DNA of 64,000 bases from Guyanagaster necrorhizus (GCF_019112545.1 NW_025064892.1:849921-913920); one strand, 5' to 3'; positions 21,490 through 34,829 are shown, counted from the stretch's first letter. Numbers and translations are program-made. The notes: generated from the letters alone by a model not told the origin.

Positions 21490-24400
21490 AAGAGTTATGT
21501 TAGATAAGCTAATTATGACTGAGAAACACTTCTTTGGTCCTGAGGTTAGTGATAGCTAGATCAATTCACTTTGAGTGGTTCCTAATAGTTAAACAGAGCT
21601 CAATAAACTCAGTTATTAAACCAGCCTGATTCTTTATTCCATCTGTATTATAAACTGAAATAAAGGCTGTGGTGGCCCTGGTTGGTAGGTTGTGCCTGTT
21701 GACAAAGGCATGATTGATAGAACTCTCAGTGCAGCCACTGTTGATTAGAGCCATTACTGTATGTATGGACTGATTGGTGAGCATCTTGATCTGAGCCTTG
21801 ATAGTTAGGTCCTCTCTCAGGTTCTTTGTTTGTCAAACATATCTCTGAGGTCTATGGAGTTCATTGAGCTATTCTAAGGCTCAACATCATTTGGCTTTCC
21901 ACATTTCTTCTACTATCTTATCAATCATCTCTTTAGCTCTGATCTTATATACCCAATTCTTGAGTACAGCCTTAGCCTCTTCTTCTGTCCTGGCCTCCTT
22001 GATAGCCCTTCAAGTTTATTTAGTATTAAATAGCTTAAGCTATTTGATGGGGATCTCTCTCTCTGTTCAGCCTGTAGGTGGTTGAGTCTTATTGTTTGTT
22101 GGTCTCTTTGGTGTGTACATAGTAGTCAAAGAAGAGAGTATATTTGAATGTGCAGATAACTTAAATATATTTGTACCTACAAAGGCACTATTAGTCCATC
22201 CTGTAACTACTGTTGACATACTGCTCTGTATGGCTGATCCAGTAGGATCATTTACTAGTTGGCTCCATCTTTTATCTCTTCAACCTTTGTTTCTGCATCA
22301 AGTTCTTCTGCTTCTTTCTATAGTTCAGCAATCTGTGTCTGAATATCTTTGCATGTTCACTTCTTCTTTAGGTAGTCCTTTGACATGTAGCCTTTCTGGC
22401 CACAGTTGAAACACTTTCCTTCCTTCTTTAGTTGATCGATGTCTATAGGTTTGCCAGCTCTCATGTAGATGGTTTCTGTATCTGTCTTCTGCATTTCATA
22501 GATGGGTGTAATAGTCAATGAGGTTCCTGTCTTAGCAGTGCCAGTTTGGTTGCCAGACTTTGAGCTTGAGGTTATTGGCTGATTTGATTTCTGGTATTCC
22601 TGCAGGTTGGATTGTTCTGCCTTCTGTCACTGCTGCTTCTTGTACATCTCAATGACTCTCTCTTTTCATGCATTATATCTCTTCAGAATGTTCATCCTGA
22701 TGTCTGATATCATCTTAATATAGAATAGTGAGGCACTCTGCTTGAGGGCCTCAACCATCCTGCCATTATTGTCAATGTTATTCTATATTCTGATGAGTTT
22801 TGCAAGTTGCTCCAGTTCATTGAAGTATTCAGTGGCTGACTTATCACCTATCTTATACTCTTTGATCTTCAACTTGTGGACTTCTTGTACTGTTGAATCA
22901 ATGAACTTGTTGGTGAGCATCTATTTAAAGACTGGCTACAAGGAAAATTGATAATGTTGCTGGATTATAGAGAAGAAGTTGAGAGAGATCAAGATCCACC
23001 ATATTTTAGCTTTGTCCTCAAGATACAAGAAGACAAAGGCAATGCAGTTTATATCAGTTCTGAGAAAAGCAATGTAAACCTTGAAATATTGCTCGCAGTC
23101 AATGAGGAACCTGTCAATATCATTGGATACTCCTTTAAAAGAGCAGGGTTTCCTAAGTAGATCAGATCAATATTGTAAAATAGCAGCATTATTGAGTAGC
23201 ACCTCTATCAGATTTGGCCATTGATTGAAGGGTGAATGTCACCACTTGGTTGGCAGCCTAGAGAGTGAATAGAGAGAATTGTCATCTGTGACAGGGCTTC
23301 CTATAGGTGCTGCTTCTTTTTGCATGATTACCCCATTTTGTATAGTAAATTCTAGTCAGATGGCCTCAGAGTTATCCTTAACTGGTTCCTTGCTGCTGCT
23401 TTCAGCTTTGTCTGAAGGTGGTTGCCTGCTGAGGAGCTGGCTGCCTTTGCTAGTCCAAAGATGTCAGAATCCAGCAGGTCAAGCGATTGGCTGTGGTTGG
23501 GACCTTGACAGCTGAGTTATCTAAGATTGGATTGATAGCATGGTGTAGAAGTATTGGCTTCTGTTGGTTTGGATTGACAGAGCCATGTAGATGGCTTGCT
23601 TTAGAGCAGTGGACAGAGTCCACAGCATTGGTTGAATGTCAAACTTGGACTTGTACTTTGGCAAGTTAGCAAGTTGGTCTTCCAGTTGTCTCTTGTTGTA
23701 AACAGTAATAGCATGTTTAGTAGTGGAATATTGTAAAATATCCTGCTGCTCCAGGTTATCTGCATGAATATACTTCTGTCTCATGCTCAATGCTAACTAT
23801 TTAGCATCTTGCTATAGGAACATTACTTTCTCTTCATATAAGTCCTGGTATTCTCCTTCTCTGGCCTTCTGTATCTCTTTTTTCAGTACTTCTTCATCTG
23901 TCTTATCATTTGCATATTTCATAAACTTCACCAGTCTATAGGAGCCTTTCTCATCATCCTTCTTATTCTCACTCTCATTTTTCTTCTTGTTCTTGCTGTT
24001 CTTGATAAGAGAGCTCTCAAGCTGGTTGTAAATAGATGGAGTGAGAGCTTTGATAGTGGCTGGCAAGCTGGTTGTCAGCCCTGATGCTTGGCCCAGCCTT
24101 GTTGTTGATGGTTGGAGGAGGAGACTGATCAATAGGTTAGCCAATGCCAACCTTGATGTCTTCTCAATGGCTGCCACACACTTTGTGTTTCTCTAGTTCT
24201 CAGTGATAGATGCAAAAGTTTCAGTAGTATCAGGGGCTAAGAAAGAGTGCTGCAACTCTTTTCTCTAGGAATCACCAGAGACTGTGATTAGAGATGTGAG
24301 CATTGCTAGAGACTCAAAGCCTATAGACATTAAGTATAAATTCAGCATGAGAGAGGATGGTATTAGTGTTACCATCAGTTCAGGAATGAGAGGGATAAGC

Positions 24401-25200
24401 AGTGCACTAGGCAGTCTTGCTGGTGGTGACTGCTTTGGCTGACTCTGCCTAAGGGTTGGTCTTGCTTCTTGCTGGAGTGCTAGGCTCCCTGAATAGAGAA
24501 TCTAAGATTTTTTGTTTATACCAGACTGAGGAGCTAGATCTCCAGGTGGTGGCTTCCAGTCAGTGCTGCTCTTGGTGCCACTGCTGATTATATCTTTCTT
24601 CCTCATATCAAGCAAAAGCTCAATTGGCCTCCTCCAATGCAGCAGTGGCAGAGTTGTTATCTGTCTGTCTGGTTGTGTTATAATTTCAGAAGCTTCTCTC
24701 TGAGCAGAACTAAGCACAAAGTCTTCTGCTCTCATCAATTCTGGCTGTAAGAGTTTTTCTCCATAGTTCATGTGGCTCCTCATCATTTGACTAGAGGTCA
24801 GTGATCTTATAACTATTATAGTCAGTGTGGACCAATGAGGCAGAACTTTCAGCTAGTGTGGCATAGAGTGAGTCATGTTCTGAGTTTGACAAAACACTTT
24901 GGAGTCTTAAAGCTATCATAGAAGCATTAAGAAAGTCTCAAGTGTTGTCTCTAATTTCAGGCTCTCTTGTGGCAGTGGAAGAGTCAGAAGATGGTTTGTC
25001 ATTAAAGAAGTCATCAGGGAGATTCTTGTTCTTATAGTCTAGGATGATGGGTGAGATCTATAGGTTTTTTAATCCTGTGAAGTAATTGTTGTAGTGTTGG
25101 CTTTCTGATTGTTTGAGTCAAGGAGGGTATCTGTGTTCTTCTTCCTTCTAAATGTCTCTCAAATGTAAGCTGCTAGGCCCAGTTTTAGGTAAGGATCTAT
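21490..25200 (-). pseudogene. gag and protease remnants of chromovirus E
   Basis: Read right to left on the minus strand, the N-terminal Gag blocks are at about 23800-25200. The capsid region is at about 22690-23160, with an open stretch in the opposite frame. The zinc knuckle at about 22372-22417 reads CFNCGQKGYMSKDY, with the His and last Cys both changed to Tyr. The protease is at 21566-21784 (MALINSGCTESSINHAF), whose catalytic Asp is now Asn. RT and beyond are missing, cut near 21505 by the family-2 LTR region. Decay is dominated by transitions. Confidence 0.83.
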
Positions 25201-25443
25201 TTGGAGGCTGAAAGGAGACTCTAGCAGAGGGAGAGATGTTGTGGAAGAAAAGGTCAAATGTGATATTGTGTAGAATTTATTGAACCTGCTGGAATACTTG
25301 ATAGTGCCTGACTATCCAAGCAATAACTGATTGGCATTCTTGACAAAGCTGGATAGAAGTCTAAGTAGCATTTTGATAATAGAAGCTAAAAGCTTAAAAA
25401 AGTTATCAGTGAGATTGGGGGTAGTAGTTTGTGCAGGTGGCAT
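25201..25443 (-). pseudogene. ORF0 of chromovirus E (frameshifted)
   Basis: The ATG is at 25443-25441, and the reading gives MPPAQTTTPNLTDNFFKLLA, then SIIKMLLRLL. After a one-base frame change it gives SIQLCQECQSVIAWIVRHYQ and the N-I-S-P-S-A end. The block order is the same as in Y. Confidence 0.52.
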
Positions 25444-25488
25444 TTGATTTTCTTCATGCTTATTATGTGTAAGAAAAGAGAAGCAGCA

Positions 25489-25500
25489 GCTTTGAGCTAA
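25489..25500 (-). promoter_or_regulatory. Primer-binding site of chromovirus E
   Basis: The minus strand TTAGCTCAAAGC faces the LTR segment TTAGCTTGAAGC (25659-25670). They differ only where one has CA and the other TG, as expected if both came from CG. Confidence 0.62.
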
Positions 25501-25501
25501 T

Positions 25502-25954
25502 TGTTAGACTCAAGTTGCACATAATCAAAACATGTGATAAACTAGTGCTGTATTATGTTTATACAGTCACACTAGAGTTCACTTTACTGTGCTTTGTTGA
25601 CTAATATGCTTCAAAGCCTTTGCAAAAAAGCTTGAGAGTGAAATGATATGAATAAACTTTAGCTTGAAGCTGAGATTATATAGTGAGAGCTATTCTACTT
25701 ATATACTACTCATTTATTGAGATAAATATAATACTACTTATTGTATCTGTCCAAGTCATTGTGCTCATTATTCTTGAGCATTGATATTGTCTACAAAAGA
25801 GCTGTTATGCTTTGTTGAGTGTTGTCATCATGTTGAAAGACAATGACAGACTTAGCTTGCTAAGCTAGTTCCATAATCCTAAGTGCTAGTCTAGGCACTC
25901 TAATTAAGCATAAATAGGGGTTAAAATAAAGAGAAAAGGGAAAAAATCATAACA
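25502..25954 (-). repeat. 5' LTR of chromovirus E (453 bp)
   Basis: TGTTAGACTCAAG to ATCATAACA, in the same family as 19682-20151 and 54400-54827. It is the 5' LTR because gag lies to its left on the minus strand. Confidence 0.87.
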
Positions 25955-26275
25955 CTAAGTCATTGAGAAGGAAAAGTGAAAGGAGAGAGGAACTGAATTT
26001 CAGAAGAATTTTGGCAAGTAATCCCTCAACATATATGCAGACAAGTTTCCAATATTTTCTTAACTAAAGTAGATAATACTAAAATAGTGCATTCTAAACC
26101 AGATATTATATCTACCAGTACTAAAACATTCTCTGTAGGAACTGATAATAAATATTTGCTGCTCAAAATAGAAAAAAGTATGTAAAAAGACTAAAATGCT
26201 CTCAAGAGTCAAACTGGGTGAGCAATACCTTATAAAATGCATTTTATTATTCTGCCAAAAACTAAAGAAAAAGCA
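25955..26275. other. AT-rich spacer, nothing identified
   Basis: Short shadow frames only; no motif was recognised on either strand. It is the target DNA to the right of element E. Confidence 0.6.
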
Positions 26276-27988
26276 CAGGAGAAAATTGAATCTAAACCAT
26301 ATATGCTAGAAGCAGAAAGCTGATAAATATTGATCAGCTCAAGAAAGAGGGCAAATGCTTTAACTGCAGACAGAAAGAATATTTGTCAAAAGACTATCTA
26401 AAGAAGAAACACATCTGAGAAGACATATAGATGCAGATCACTGAGTTGCAAAAAGAGGCTGACAGACTGAAAGAGTTAAAAAAGGATATAAAAGTCAAGA
26501 AAGTAAAAGATGAGGCTGATCAGTGAGTAATTCCACTGGATCAGCCAAAGGACTTCATGGTGTGTCTCACAAAGCTGCTAGATAGACTTATGGTACTTCT
26601 GTAGTTATACCTAAATTATGCATGCATTTGAATATACTCCAGTCCACTATCATAAGACCACTAAAAGAATCACCAGAAGACAAAACTCAACTGCTTATGG
26701 GCTGAACAAGGAGAGCAATCCCCATTGACTGGCTGAGACCATTCAACACTGAATGGACTTAGTGTGTCATCAAAGATGCTGGGACTGAAGAAGAAGCAAA
26801 GATGGTGCTCAAGAATTAGATACACTAAACAAGAGCAGAAGAAGTAATCAACAAAATAGTTGAGAGAATGAGAGAGGCTAAAAGGTGTCAGGTATTAAAA
26901 TGGCTCAATAAACTCTGAGGGTCCAAGAAATACATATGATAACAGAAGACCCCAGAGCAGAACTTAATCACTAAAGCCCAAATTGAAACACTCACTTCCT
27001 GCTCTATATATGTGGTAACAGCTCTGATTAATAGTGACTGTACCAGAAACTCAATAAATCATATTTTCATCAACAAGCATAGTTTACCAATGTAATCCAC
27101 TGCTGCCTCTATTTCTGTCTACAATGCAGATGAAACAAAGAATTAGACTGACTCAATAATCAAATTCATCAAACTCTGATTAACTATCAAGAATTACTTC
27201 AAATGAATTGACCTGACTGTCACCAACCTCAGAACTAAGGAAGTATTCCTTGGCCATAACTGACTAATACAGCACAATCCTCTGGTTAACTAAGAGACTA
27301 GAAGGATTACCTTTACATGGTGCTGATGTTGCAAAATCCCCTTTGAACTGCCAGATAAAGATTCTGAGGAACAGTGAGATAAGGAGATAGAGAATGGAGA
27401 AACCATTCTTGCTGTCAATATGAAGCAAGTCATACATGTCTGAGCCATACACTCTGTGAACAAACTAGCTGCAAAGGCTAATAAAGAGTGAGAAGAGAAG
27501 ATGTTTGAGAAGATAGTGCATGAATATGCCTGAGACTATCTGAACCTATTCAACAAGGAGAGCTTTGATAAGCTACCAGATTCAAAGCCATGAGATCATG
27601 CCATTAAGCTAATCCCAAATGTGAATGCTAACCTAGACTGCAAGACACACCCTCTCAGCTATCTAGAGCAACAGAAGTTTGACAATTTCCTAGAAGAAAA
27701 CCTCTTTAGCAGATGCATTTAATCCTCTAAATCTCTTATGGCATCCCTCTTCTTTTTTATCAAAAAGAAGAATAGAAAGCTTTGATTCATATAGGATTAC
27801 CAAAAGTTAAATGAGATAATGATCAAGAACTAATATTCTCTTCTGTTAATCTCAGAACTGATGGACAAATTATAGAGAGCATGCTATTATACTAAGCTAG
27901 ATGTCAGATAGAAATACAACAACATACAAATCAAGAAGGGTGATAAATGAAAGGTAGCCTTCTGGACTAACTGAAGACTGTTTGAACT
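26276..27988 (+). pseudogene. Chromovirus F fragment: gag knuckle, protease, RT N-terminus
   Basis: The reading gives a knuckle CFNCRQKEYLSKDY (about 26360-26400; frame broken, last Cys changed). The protease is at about 27010-27290 (ALINSDCTRNSINHIF; catalytic Asp now Asn). RT runs from about 27490, with the VKKK/IKKK block near 27760, YYTKLDV near 27890 and KVAFWTN-stop-RLFE near 27970. The next residues belong to the family-2 RT, so F is joined to the palindrome at 27989. Stops are numerous and CpG is nearly absent. Confidence 0.8.
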
Positions 27989-28260
27989 AAGCCTTAATGA
28001 ATCATCTATTTTCAGCCTATATGGGAATCTTTGTGGATGTTTACTTTAATAATATTGTGATATACTCAGATAGCTTAAAGGCTTATGTTCAGTATTGTAA
28101 AATTGTATTTGATATTCTTCATCATGAACAGCTATATCAAATACAATTTTGCAATACTGAATATAGACCTTTAAGCTATCTGAGTATATCACAATATTAT
28201 TAAGGTAAACATCTATAAAGATTCTCATATAGGCTGAAAATAGATGATTCATTAAGGCTT
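27989..28260. repeat. Palindrome: 127-bp inverted arms, 18-bp spacer, made of RT sequence
   Basis: The left arm is 27989-28115 and the right arm 28134-28260, with spacer TCTTCATCATGAACAGCT. By hand alignment the arms differ at about eight positions, all transitions, without indels. Each arm encodes, on opposite strands, the RT catalytic block of gypsy family 2 (ALMNHLFSAYM, then VYLNNIVIYSDS, where the usual DD is now NN). The right arm is continuous with element G, and the left arm is an inverted duplicate joined to element F. Confidence 0.9.
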
Positions 28261-29300
28261 GACATGTCATAAGTATATTGCAATCTCTCTGTTGCATAAT
28301 CAGATTGACCATGTTTCTATCTAATATAGTCACTGCAGTGCAGAGGACATGTTTTGTTATCATACAAATCTGTTTATATGCTGCCTGCAAGTTGAAAATA
28401 AAATATCAATAATGGCTAAACACTCAGTATAGTTAGTATTTTATCTATTGCTAATAATAGGACTATCATCTTGAACATGTTTGCATTTCATTCAGGCAAG
28501 TCAAACATGATATGAAGCTTAGACATTTTTTTTGCTTATAGAGCTTGTAGATATAAAGCATTAATATCATATTTCTAGCAGTAGTGATCTGTCATCAATC
28601 TGTCTTTAAGTAATCTGTTTTTTTCTGTATCCACTATTGTAACAGAGATTCTAAACAATATGATAGACACTAATAGTATGTCTTTTTCTCATCTTTTATA
28701 AAAATGGAATGGTTAATGGCATGAAAAGATAGTAATAAAGATTTAGCTGCATTCTCAAACAGTCTAGCCTTTTTGGTGTAATCTGTTATCTATTAGTGGA
28801 CTCTATCAAAGATGTTTCAAGAATAATATTATATTGAGACAAATTACAAATATTAAAATACCATCATTCTGAATGACAATATTGCTATAATACCAAAGTT
28901 TATATGAGATCTTGAGCCCTAAACAGTGAGATGCAGAACTATAGATTTTTCAAGTTTGATTTTTTTAATTTTCAGCTGATTTACCAGCATTATTGATATA
29001 AAATCCTCTAATGAGCCACTATTTAGAAGTGTCTAGCTTTTATGATTATTTATCTCAACTTTTACTATCATTGAGAGAGAAACAAGATGAGTGAAATCTC
29101 ATAGAGTATCTATATTCTTTTTAAGACTGATTAAAGGCTCTCAACTAATAGATCTCAAATATACTCCTAGAGATATTATCTCCTCATAATTATTTAATGT
29201 ATGTTGTGATAAAGTGATCTGAGGTTTCAAATTAATCTCCTTCTAATTGGTCTCTATTCTATAAAGTCTAATTTAAGAATTATTTAATAGATTTCACTAA
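28134..29300 (-). pseudogene. Gypsy family-2 element G: reverse transcriptase remnant
   Basis: The minus strand reads AAYKQICMITKHV, then NMVNLIMQQRDCN, then QALMNHLFSAYMRIFIDVYL and NNIVIYSDSLK. This is a Ty3/gypsy RT of a lineage distinct from the chromoviruses here. The catalytic DD is NN, so it is inactive. The N-terminal part extends to about 29300 with many stops. Everything after the palm domain (RNase H, integrase, 3' LTR) is missing beyond the palindrome. Confidence 0.8.
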
Positions 29301-32300
29301 GAACCATAAAACTCATTCTATTGAATATGAGTCAAGTACTAATTGAACAGCTGAAACTTTTAGCACTTTATAGTCTTGCATGTGAGCTTAAATTGATGAT
29401 TCAATAACTCATCCTGTATAATAAAAACATTTTAGGACTGATAATTCACTGTGAAGCATATCATAAAATTATCACTGCTTAATCCAGCATTCAAGAATTT
29501 CTCAATAAAAGTATATAGTATGTTATCCTCATAATCAGCATAGCAATCAATCTCAGAGTATTCTAACTTTCTAAAGCAGTAACTATGATATCAAGCTGTA
29601 ATCTGTTTCGATTTTATCATAGAGATAGACATAATAATATTTTCTCAATCATTATATTAGTTATCTAAAACTACATATTAGTCTCCTCTAACTTCATAGA
29701 CTACAAAATATTATAGACAAGTGTCTAACCAAGTGGTCTCATCTCTGGAGTAAAGTATATTGTATGCTAAGTAATGTTTAGATACCAACTCATATATATC
29801 ACTTATTAATATTTATAAGAATTTCATAATCTGCTTATTGGACTAATTCAAGCTGTCAGCCTTTTATGTACTAAGTCTTGAATATTTGATATTCTTCTAT
29901 GGCTGTTATTTTGATCTCCATTTATAGAGACAAACAGATATGGCTTTTATTAAATTTCTCTTAATGCTGACCAGTTTAGAGATCTTCTCATCCTCTAACT
30001 CAGATTCATTGTCAATATTATATTTACAAGCTAATTCACAAGCAGAATCACATGTATTATCCATATAATATTCTGTGAAATAGGTGAATGCAAAATTCAA
30101 GAGTTTGTGTATTTTTATACTATTTAACTGTAGGTTAAATTGTATATCAGTCTTGCTTGCTAATTGAGTCATCTCATCAGCTTTCTTGAGAGCTACATAG
30201 ATATTGGCAGATGAAAGACCAGAAATACCTAAATATTTGCTATGGATCATCTGCTTATCTGAGCATTCTCTGTGTCCAGTCTTATTATATCAAAAACACC
30301 AGTCTTCAGCCAAGTATTCTGCTTTCTTCTTAGATAAAGTTTTCTCATTTTAATATTTTTTCTTTTTATAAGAGTTATTCTAGTTCTGAAAGCTTGAATC
30401 AGCAATAGTGCTAAATTAAATTTCATATGTCTTCTGTATTAAATTCAGTCTTGCAGGTTTTGAGAAATTATCATACTTAGTATGAGACACATTATTGTAC
30501 TTGTCATTTTCAGTCATAAGATTGATGCACAAGTTACTTATATGACAATTATACTTATAGTTGTGATGTTAAATTTCTTCTATACTGATCTGAGCAATCT
30601 CAATAATTTCAGCTATATTAGAAATCTCATTTTATAAATTAATTTTTTAATAGTATCTTCACATGAGTAGCTCAGTCTGAATGATCTAATAAAGCTCACA
30701 CTAAAGCTTAATGACTTGAATTCACTTGGATTTATTCTTCAGCATTCTAAACTAACTATATAGTTTGAATATATAGTTTTAGATATGTCTAAGACTCTAG
30801 AAGCATTTTGCAATTTTATGACAGATTTCAATATAATAATTATATAGAAAATACTAATTAAATAATTTGTCATAGAAATATATAAGTATCCAGTCTTTAT
30901 AATCTGCACTAACATTCTGAATAAAAAATCAGCATGTTTCTCTCTTTAAGAAGTGAGCAACACAAAACACTTCATTACAGTGAGATACCTCAGCTGTCTT
31001 CAAGTATTATACAGCTTTTTGAATAAATATTGCCAAAGCTTCAGAGTTTGAACTATCATTATATAGTATAGAAAGTATGGAGTGATTATTTCTAATCTGT
31101 TTATGATGTTTTTTATCCTTGTGAGACTTTTTAAAACTAGTTGCAATATTATTAGAGTCATCTTTTTCACTATCAGATGATAATGAGTCTGAGAAATCAT
31201 TATCTGAAGAGTCTGAATCTCCTGCTGTGACTTTATCAAGAGTCTAATCTAGAAAGCTAATTAGTGCAACTTAGTCTAGCACATGAGCTGAATCTGCTAT
31301 TGATTATAAGTATGGTCACAGTAGGATTCATATATACTGGATGTAGAGCAGCATTAATTATATGCCATCATTGGCTGTCAATGTTAATATCATTCTGATT
31401 GAATCTTAGAAATGTGGTCAGTTTATTTTGGTTGTCAATAATCATACTCTTATTCTAAGAAATATAAGATAGAGAGAGTATTAGTTGATTAGTTAAACCT
31501 ATAGCCTGCTTATATCTGTCTAATATTTCTTTGGCCTTATCAGAGCAGTGTCTACTTCAGCTGCATAACTCTTGATGAAGACTGCTTCCTTTCACTTGTT
31601 ACAATCTTTGATCTTGTATTTAGCTTCACAGAATATATAGAGGTTGTTTTGATAATAGTGATCTTTTTCTTTTTGAGTAAGATAACTATATTTGTCTAGC
31701 TTGTCAGCATAAGGTTTAAAAGTGGTTTTTGGAGTGGAGCTAGAGTTTGACAAAAAAGTGTTAAGCCCTTTGAATTTGAGGTTAGAAAATAGGTCAGAAG
31801 CTTTATTGTTTTAATTTTCATGGCTAATTTTGATCTTCTGAGTTCAGTATTAAATATCAAGCTTTTAAGTAAAAAAATGCATGTTATAAAGATTATTAGA
31901 CTTTTTATAGTGAGCCATGTCATTCTTGATGCAGATGCCGAAGCTATGGTAGAAGGTATAGTGGAGGAAGTTATCTCTGTACTAAATCTGTAAGGCATAC
32001 TGACTAAATTAGACTATATACTTCATAATCCAGTCTCCATCATACATTCAGAGATGCTCTAATGCATTTTTAGCATTTTTGATAGCATTAAAAAGGCCAA
32101 AGTTACTATAAGGCTTATTCAGAAAGGCTATATAAGAGAATTGCTAGGTTAACAGATTCTACAGATTAAAGTTAAGGATATCTAGTTTAAACCAGTTAAG
32201 CATAGTGCTGGACAAAAAGAAAATAGTGTAGTTGACTTTGTTGACATCTACTGCAAATACAGCAGATCTATTATTGAAGTTTAACTAAAGAGAAACAATA

Positions 32301-32971
32301 AAAGCCTTCAATTTGTGAGAGTTAGAGCTATCAAAGAGTCTCAGTTTTTTTATTTTGATATAGATAGTAGCAGGCTTGAGGTTACTGAGAGAAATGGAAA
32401 CTCTTTACAGCAGGTTTATAAATTCCTATAATATATCCTACTGGTTTGAGTTGTTGTTATTTTTTAGACTATCAGAGCTGTTTAATCTGCCAAGTTCACT
32501 TGAAGAAGAGTTTAATGAGTTGCTGCTTAGTCCACAATAGATAAAAGTATAAATAAAAGTGTCATCACCTTCACCCTCAAAGTCTGAGCTGTCTGAATTT
32601 CTATATATGTTGCTCAAGAATAAAGAATCTGTAATAGAGTCATTTTGAGCACCATACATTGTGCTAGCCTATTGAGCTCTATTGGCTGGAATACTGATAG
32701 TATCAAAAGGGTTAAAAGAGTCATTATAGTTAGATTAACAAGCAGTGAAGCTAGAATGAGTGTAGGTCTCTCTATAGAAGGGTTATTCTTTATTAAAAGC
32801 CAATCCAAAGAGGTCTAATTATTTCTTCAAGATAGAAGTCAGAATGTCTTTTATGAAAAACATGTTGGAATAGGTAGGCTGAGCCTGTTTAGAATCTACT
32901 TCTGTAGATTGAGTAATGTGGTGGATATAATGTAGAAAATTCTTGACTCAAGAGATTGAATTTCAATATAC
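29301..32971 (-). pseudogene. Gypsy family-2 element G: gag and protease-region remnant
   Basis: This is very AT-rich minus-strand sequence between the RT and the 5' LTR. A recognisable landmark is a knuckle at 30263-30298 reading CF-stop-YNKTGHREC, with the second Cys changed to Tyr. It is followed by a 114-residue open frame (29906-30250; LKKADEMTQL, CDSACELACKYN). Acidic Ser/Asn-rich reading at 32438-32659 may be Gag N-terminus. Order and position fit gag then protease, but the domains themselves cannot be delimited. Confidence 0.55.
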
Positions 32972-33485
32972 TATTAAGAATGTACCAATTGATTGGACTT
33001 GAGTGCACATGTAGAAACTGATAGACTGTGTGAGCATTAATGAAGCTATTGGCAATACTATTCTTGAGTTGAGATCCAAAGGTTTTTAAATTGATAGAAC
33101 AAAGTCTATTGAAGATATGAGGAGAAAAATGTTCTTTAGAGCAAAATCTATTAGAGAAGAAAAAGAGAACTCAGAATTGAATACAAAAAATAAATAGCTA
33201 TCTAAGTTAATATTTGAACTGAGTGTCTATAATAATTGTATTTGATTTATATACTAATAGTAGCTAATTCTGAGTTAGAGTCTATTAGATTCTGATGTCA
33301 ACTATTCACTATTATTTTTGAGGTTTAGATACTAGAATATAAAATATGAATGTGAAATAATAAAGGTAAAATAAAATGAGTAGGTAATGGAAAATAATTA
33401 AAGGCTGATGAAATTTATTAAGTGACTGGTTGAATTTTAAATTGAAGTCAGTGTGAAGCAAAGGCCAATAAGCATGCATATAACA
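32972..33485 (-). repeat. 5' LTR of gypsy family-2 element G (about 514 bp)
   Basis: On the minus strand it starts TGTTATATGCATGC and ends TTCTTAATA (probably once AACA). It matches the LTR at 20993-21489 throughout, including a TATA-rich core. Element G internal sequence lies to the left, so this is the 5' LTR. Confidence 0.75.
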
Positions 33486-34829
33486 AAGAGTGAGGCTATA
33501 AAGGATTTAGATACTTGGATTCTTTCACTGGTCAAGTTATCATTGAGAAACTTGTCTAGCTCCTCTTATTCTGTCTGTTTAAGCAAGTATACTTTGCAGT
33601 TTAGGTTGATGTTGGCATTGAAGACCAGCTTAATTTTATAGTTCCAAGACTTTTGTGACAATAATTCATTAAAGTTTTTTTTACTAAAAATATCATAATA
33701 GTCTCTGTAATATTCAGAAACCATTTTTTCAAATGACTGCTTTAGCTTTTTCATCTAAGTTTTAGCTGTCAACTTGTTGGACATAGTTTCTATTGTCTGC
33801 ATCTCTATAATAGACTAGAAGTTTACTATTAAAAAAATATGTCTACTGCTGTTTAATGCAAGTGTATCCATGAAATGATTTCTCTGCTTTTTTAATCCAT
33901 CCACAGATTGTGCTTTTTGAGCTAATCATATTCTAGAAATACTTTTTAGTCATAAAGACAAATGATAACAAAATCAATTTATTTAACATGCTTATTATTT
34001 GTAGTCATTTGGAGTTCACACTACTCCAATATAAAGCCTCCTGTATTGAGCATTTTATCAGTATTGTAAACTGAAATGGGTCTAATGATCTTTCTTCTAA
34101 CAAAGTTTTCATCAATAGAGCTGCTCATACAGTCACTATCTAGAAATTCTTTTATGTTAACCATTTAATGAGTATCTAGTGTCTCCAGTTGTATATAGAT
34201 GACAGTCTTATTGTCTCTTTTTCTTTCTCAGATATACTTTTTAGATTGAAATAACTCTTCTATCACTTATATTTCTTGTTGATTTTTCTGAGATTGTCAA
34301 TTATACTCTGATTTGCTTTGATCAGTCTCTTTGGGTGAATTCATCCTTTTAACATTATTAGCATAATAAGATTTTCTGACTTCTCTAATGCATGTAATAC
34401 TCAGACAGCTGTGCTAGACTTTTTTCATTTGATTGGCTTGATGCCACTCATAATAGAGTGCTCTTTCTTTGAGTACTCTATAATTTGTTCAAATTAGAGC
34501 TTTTCTTTGGAGGGTCCATATTATTCAAACATCTTTTGTTCTTAAATCAATTGATATGATATATCATCTTCTTCATTTGATACTTTCTTTACTGTAACTA
34601 GTGAAATGCATCAAATTAAGAGTAGAATCTTTAATGTCTAGTCCTCTAATAATCACTTATCAGTTTGTAACTTTTATGGTTTTTTCTTTTTAACACTAAA
34701 CAGAAAGATAAAATGCATTTTATAGAGTATTGAAAAGATGGTTACATATGCAAGCTAGAAACTGATATAAGAAAAAACTATCTACTAATCACACCTATAC
34801 TAATATACATATACAACACTCTTAGTTTA
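33486..34829 (-). pseudogene. Chromovirus H (probably family 3): RT N-terminus and protease remnant
   Basis: The minus strand reads SKKNFNELLSQKSWNYKIKL and then NCKVYLLKQTE, the segment before RT, closest to element K at 54120-54399. The protease region is at about 34020-34200 (FLDSDCMSSSIDENF; DSG changed to DSD). From about 34200 to 34829 no domain is clear. It is truncated on the left by the G LTR and interrupted on the right by element I. Confidence 0.68.
34825..34829. repeat. Target-site duplication GTTTA (left) of element I
   Basis: GTTTA also follows the right LTR at 42798-42802. Confidence 0.88.

Noticed and set aside
20993..21494. AAGAG follows both the LTR at 21489 and the LTR at 33485, which looked like a shared target duplication.
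   Set aside because: The two LTRs are in opposite orientation, so AAGAG flanks different LTR ends. An inversion would give the complement, and a five-base match can arise by chance.
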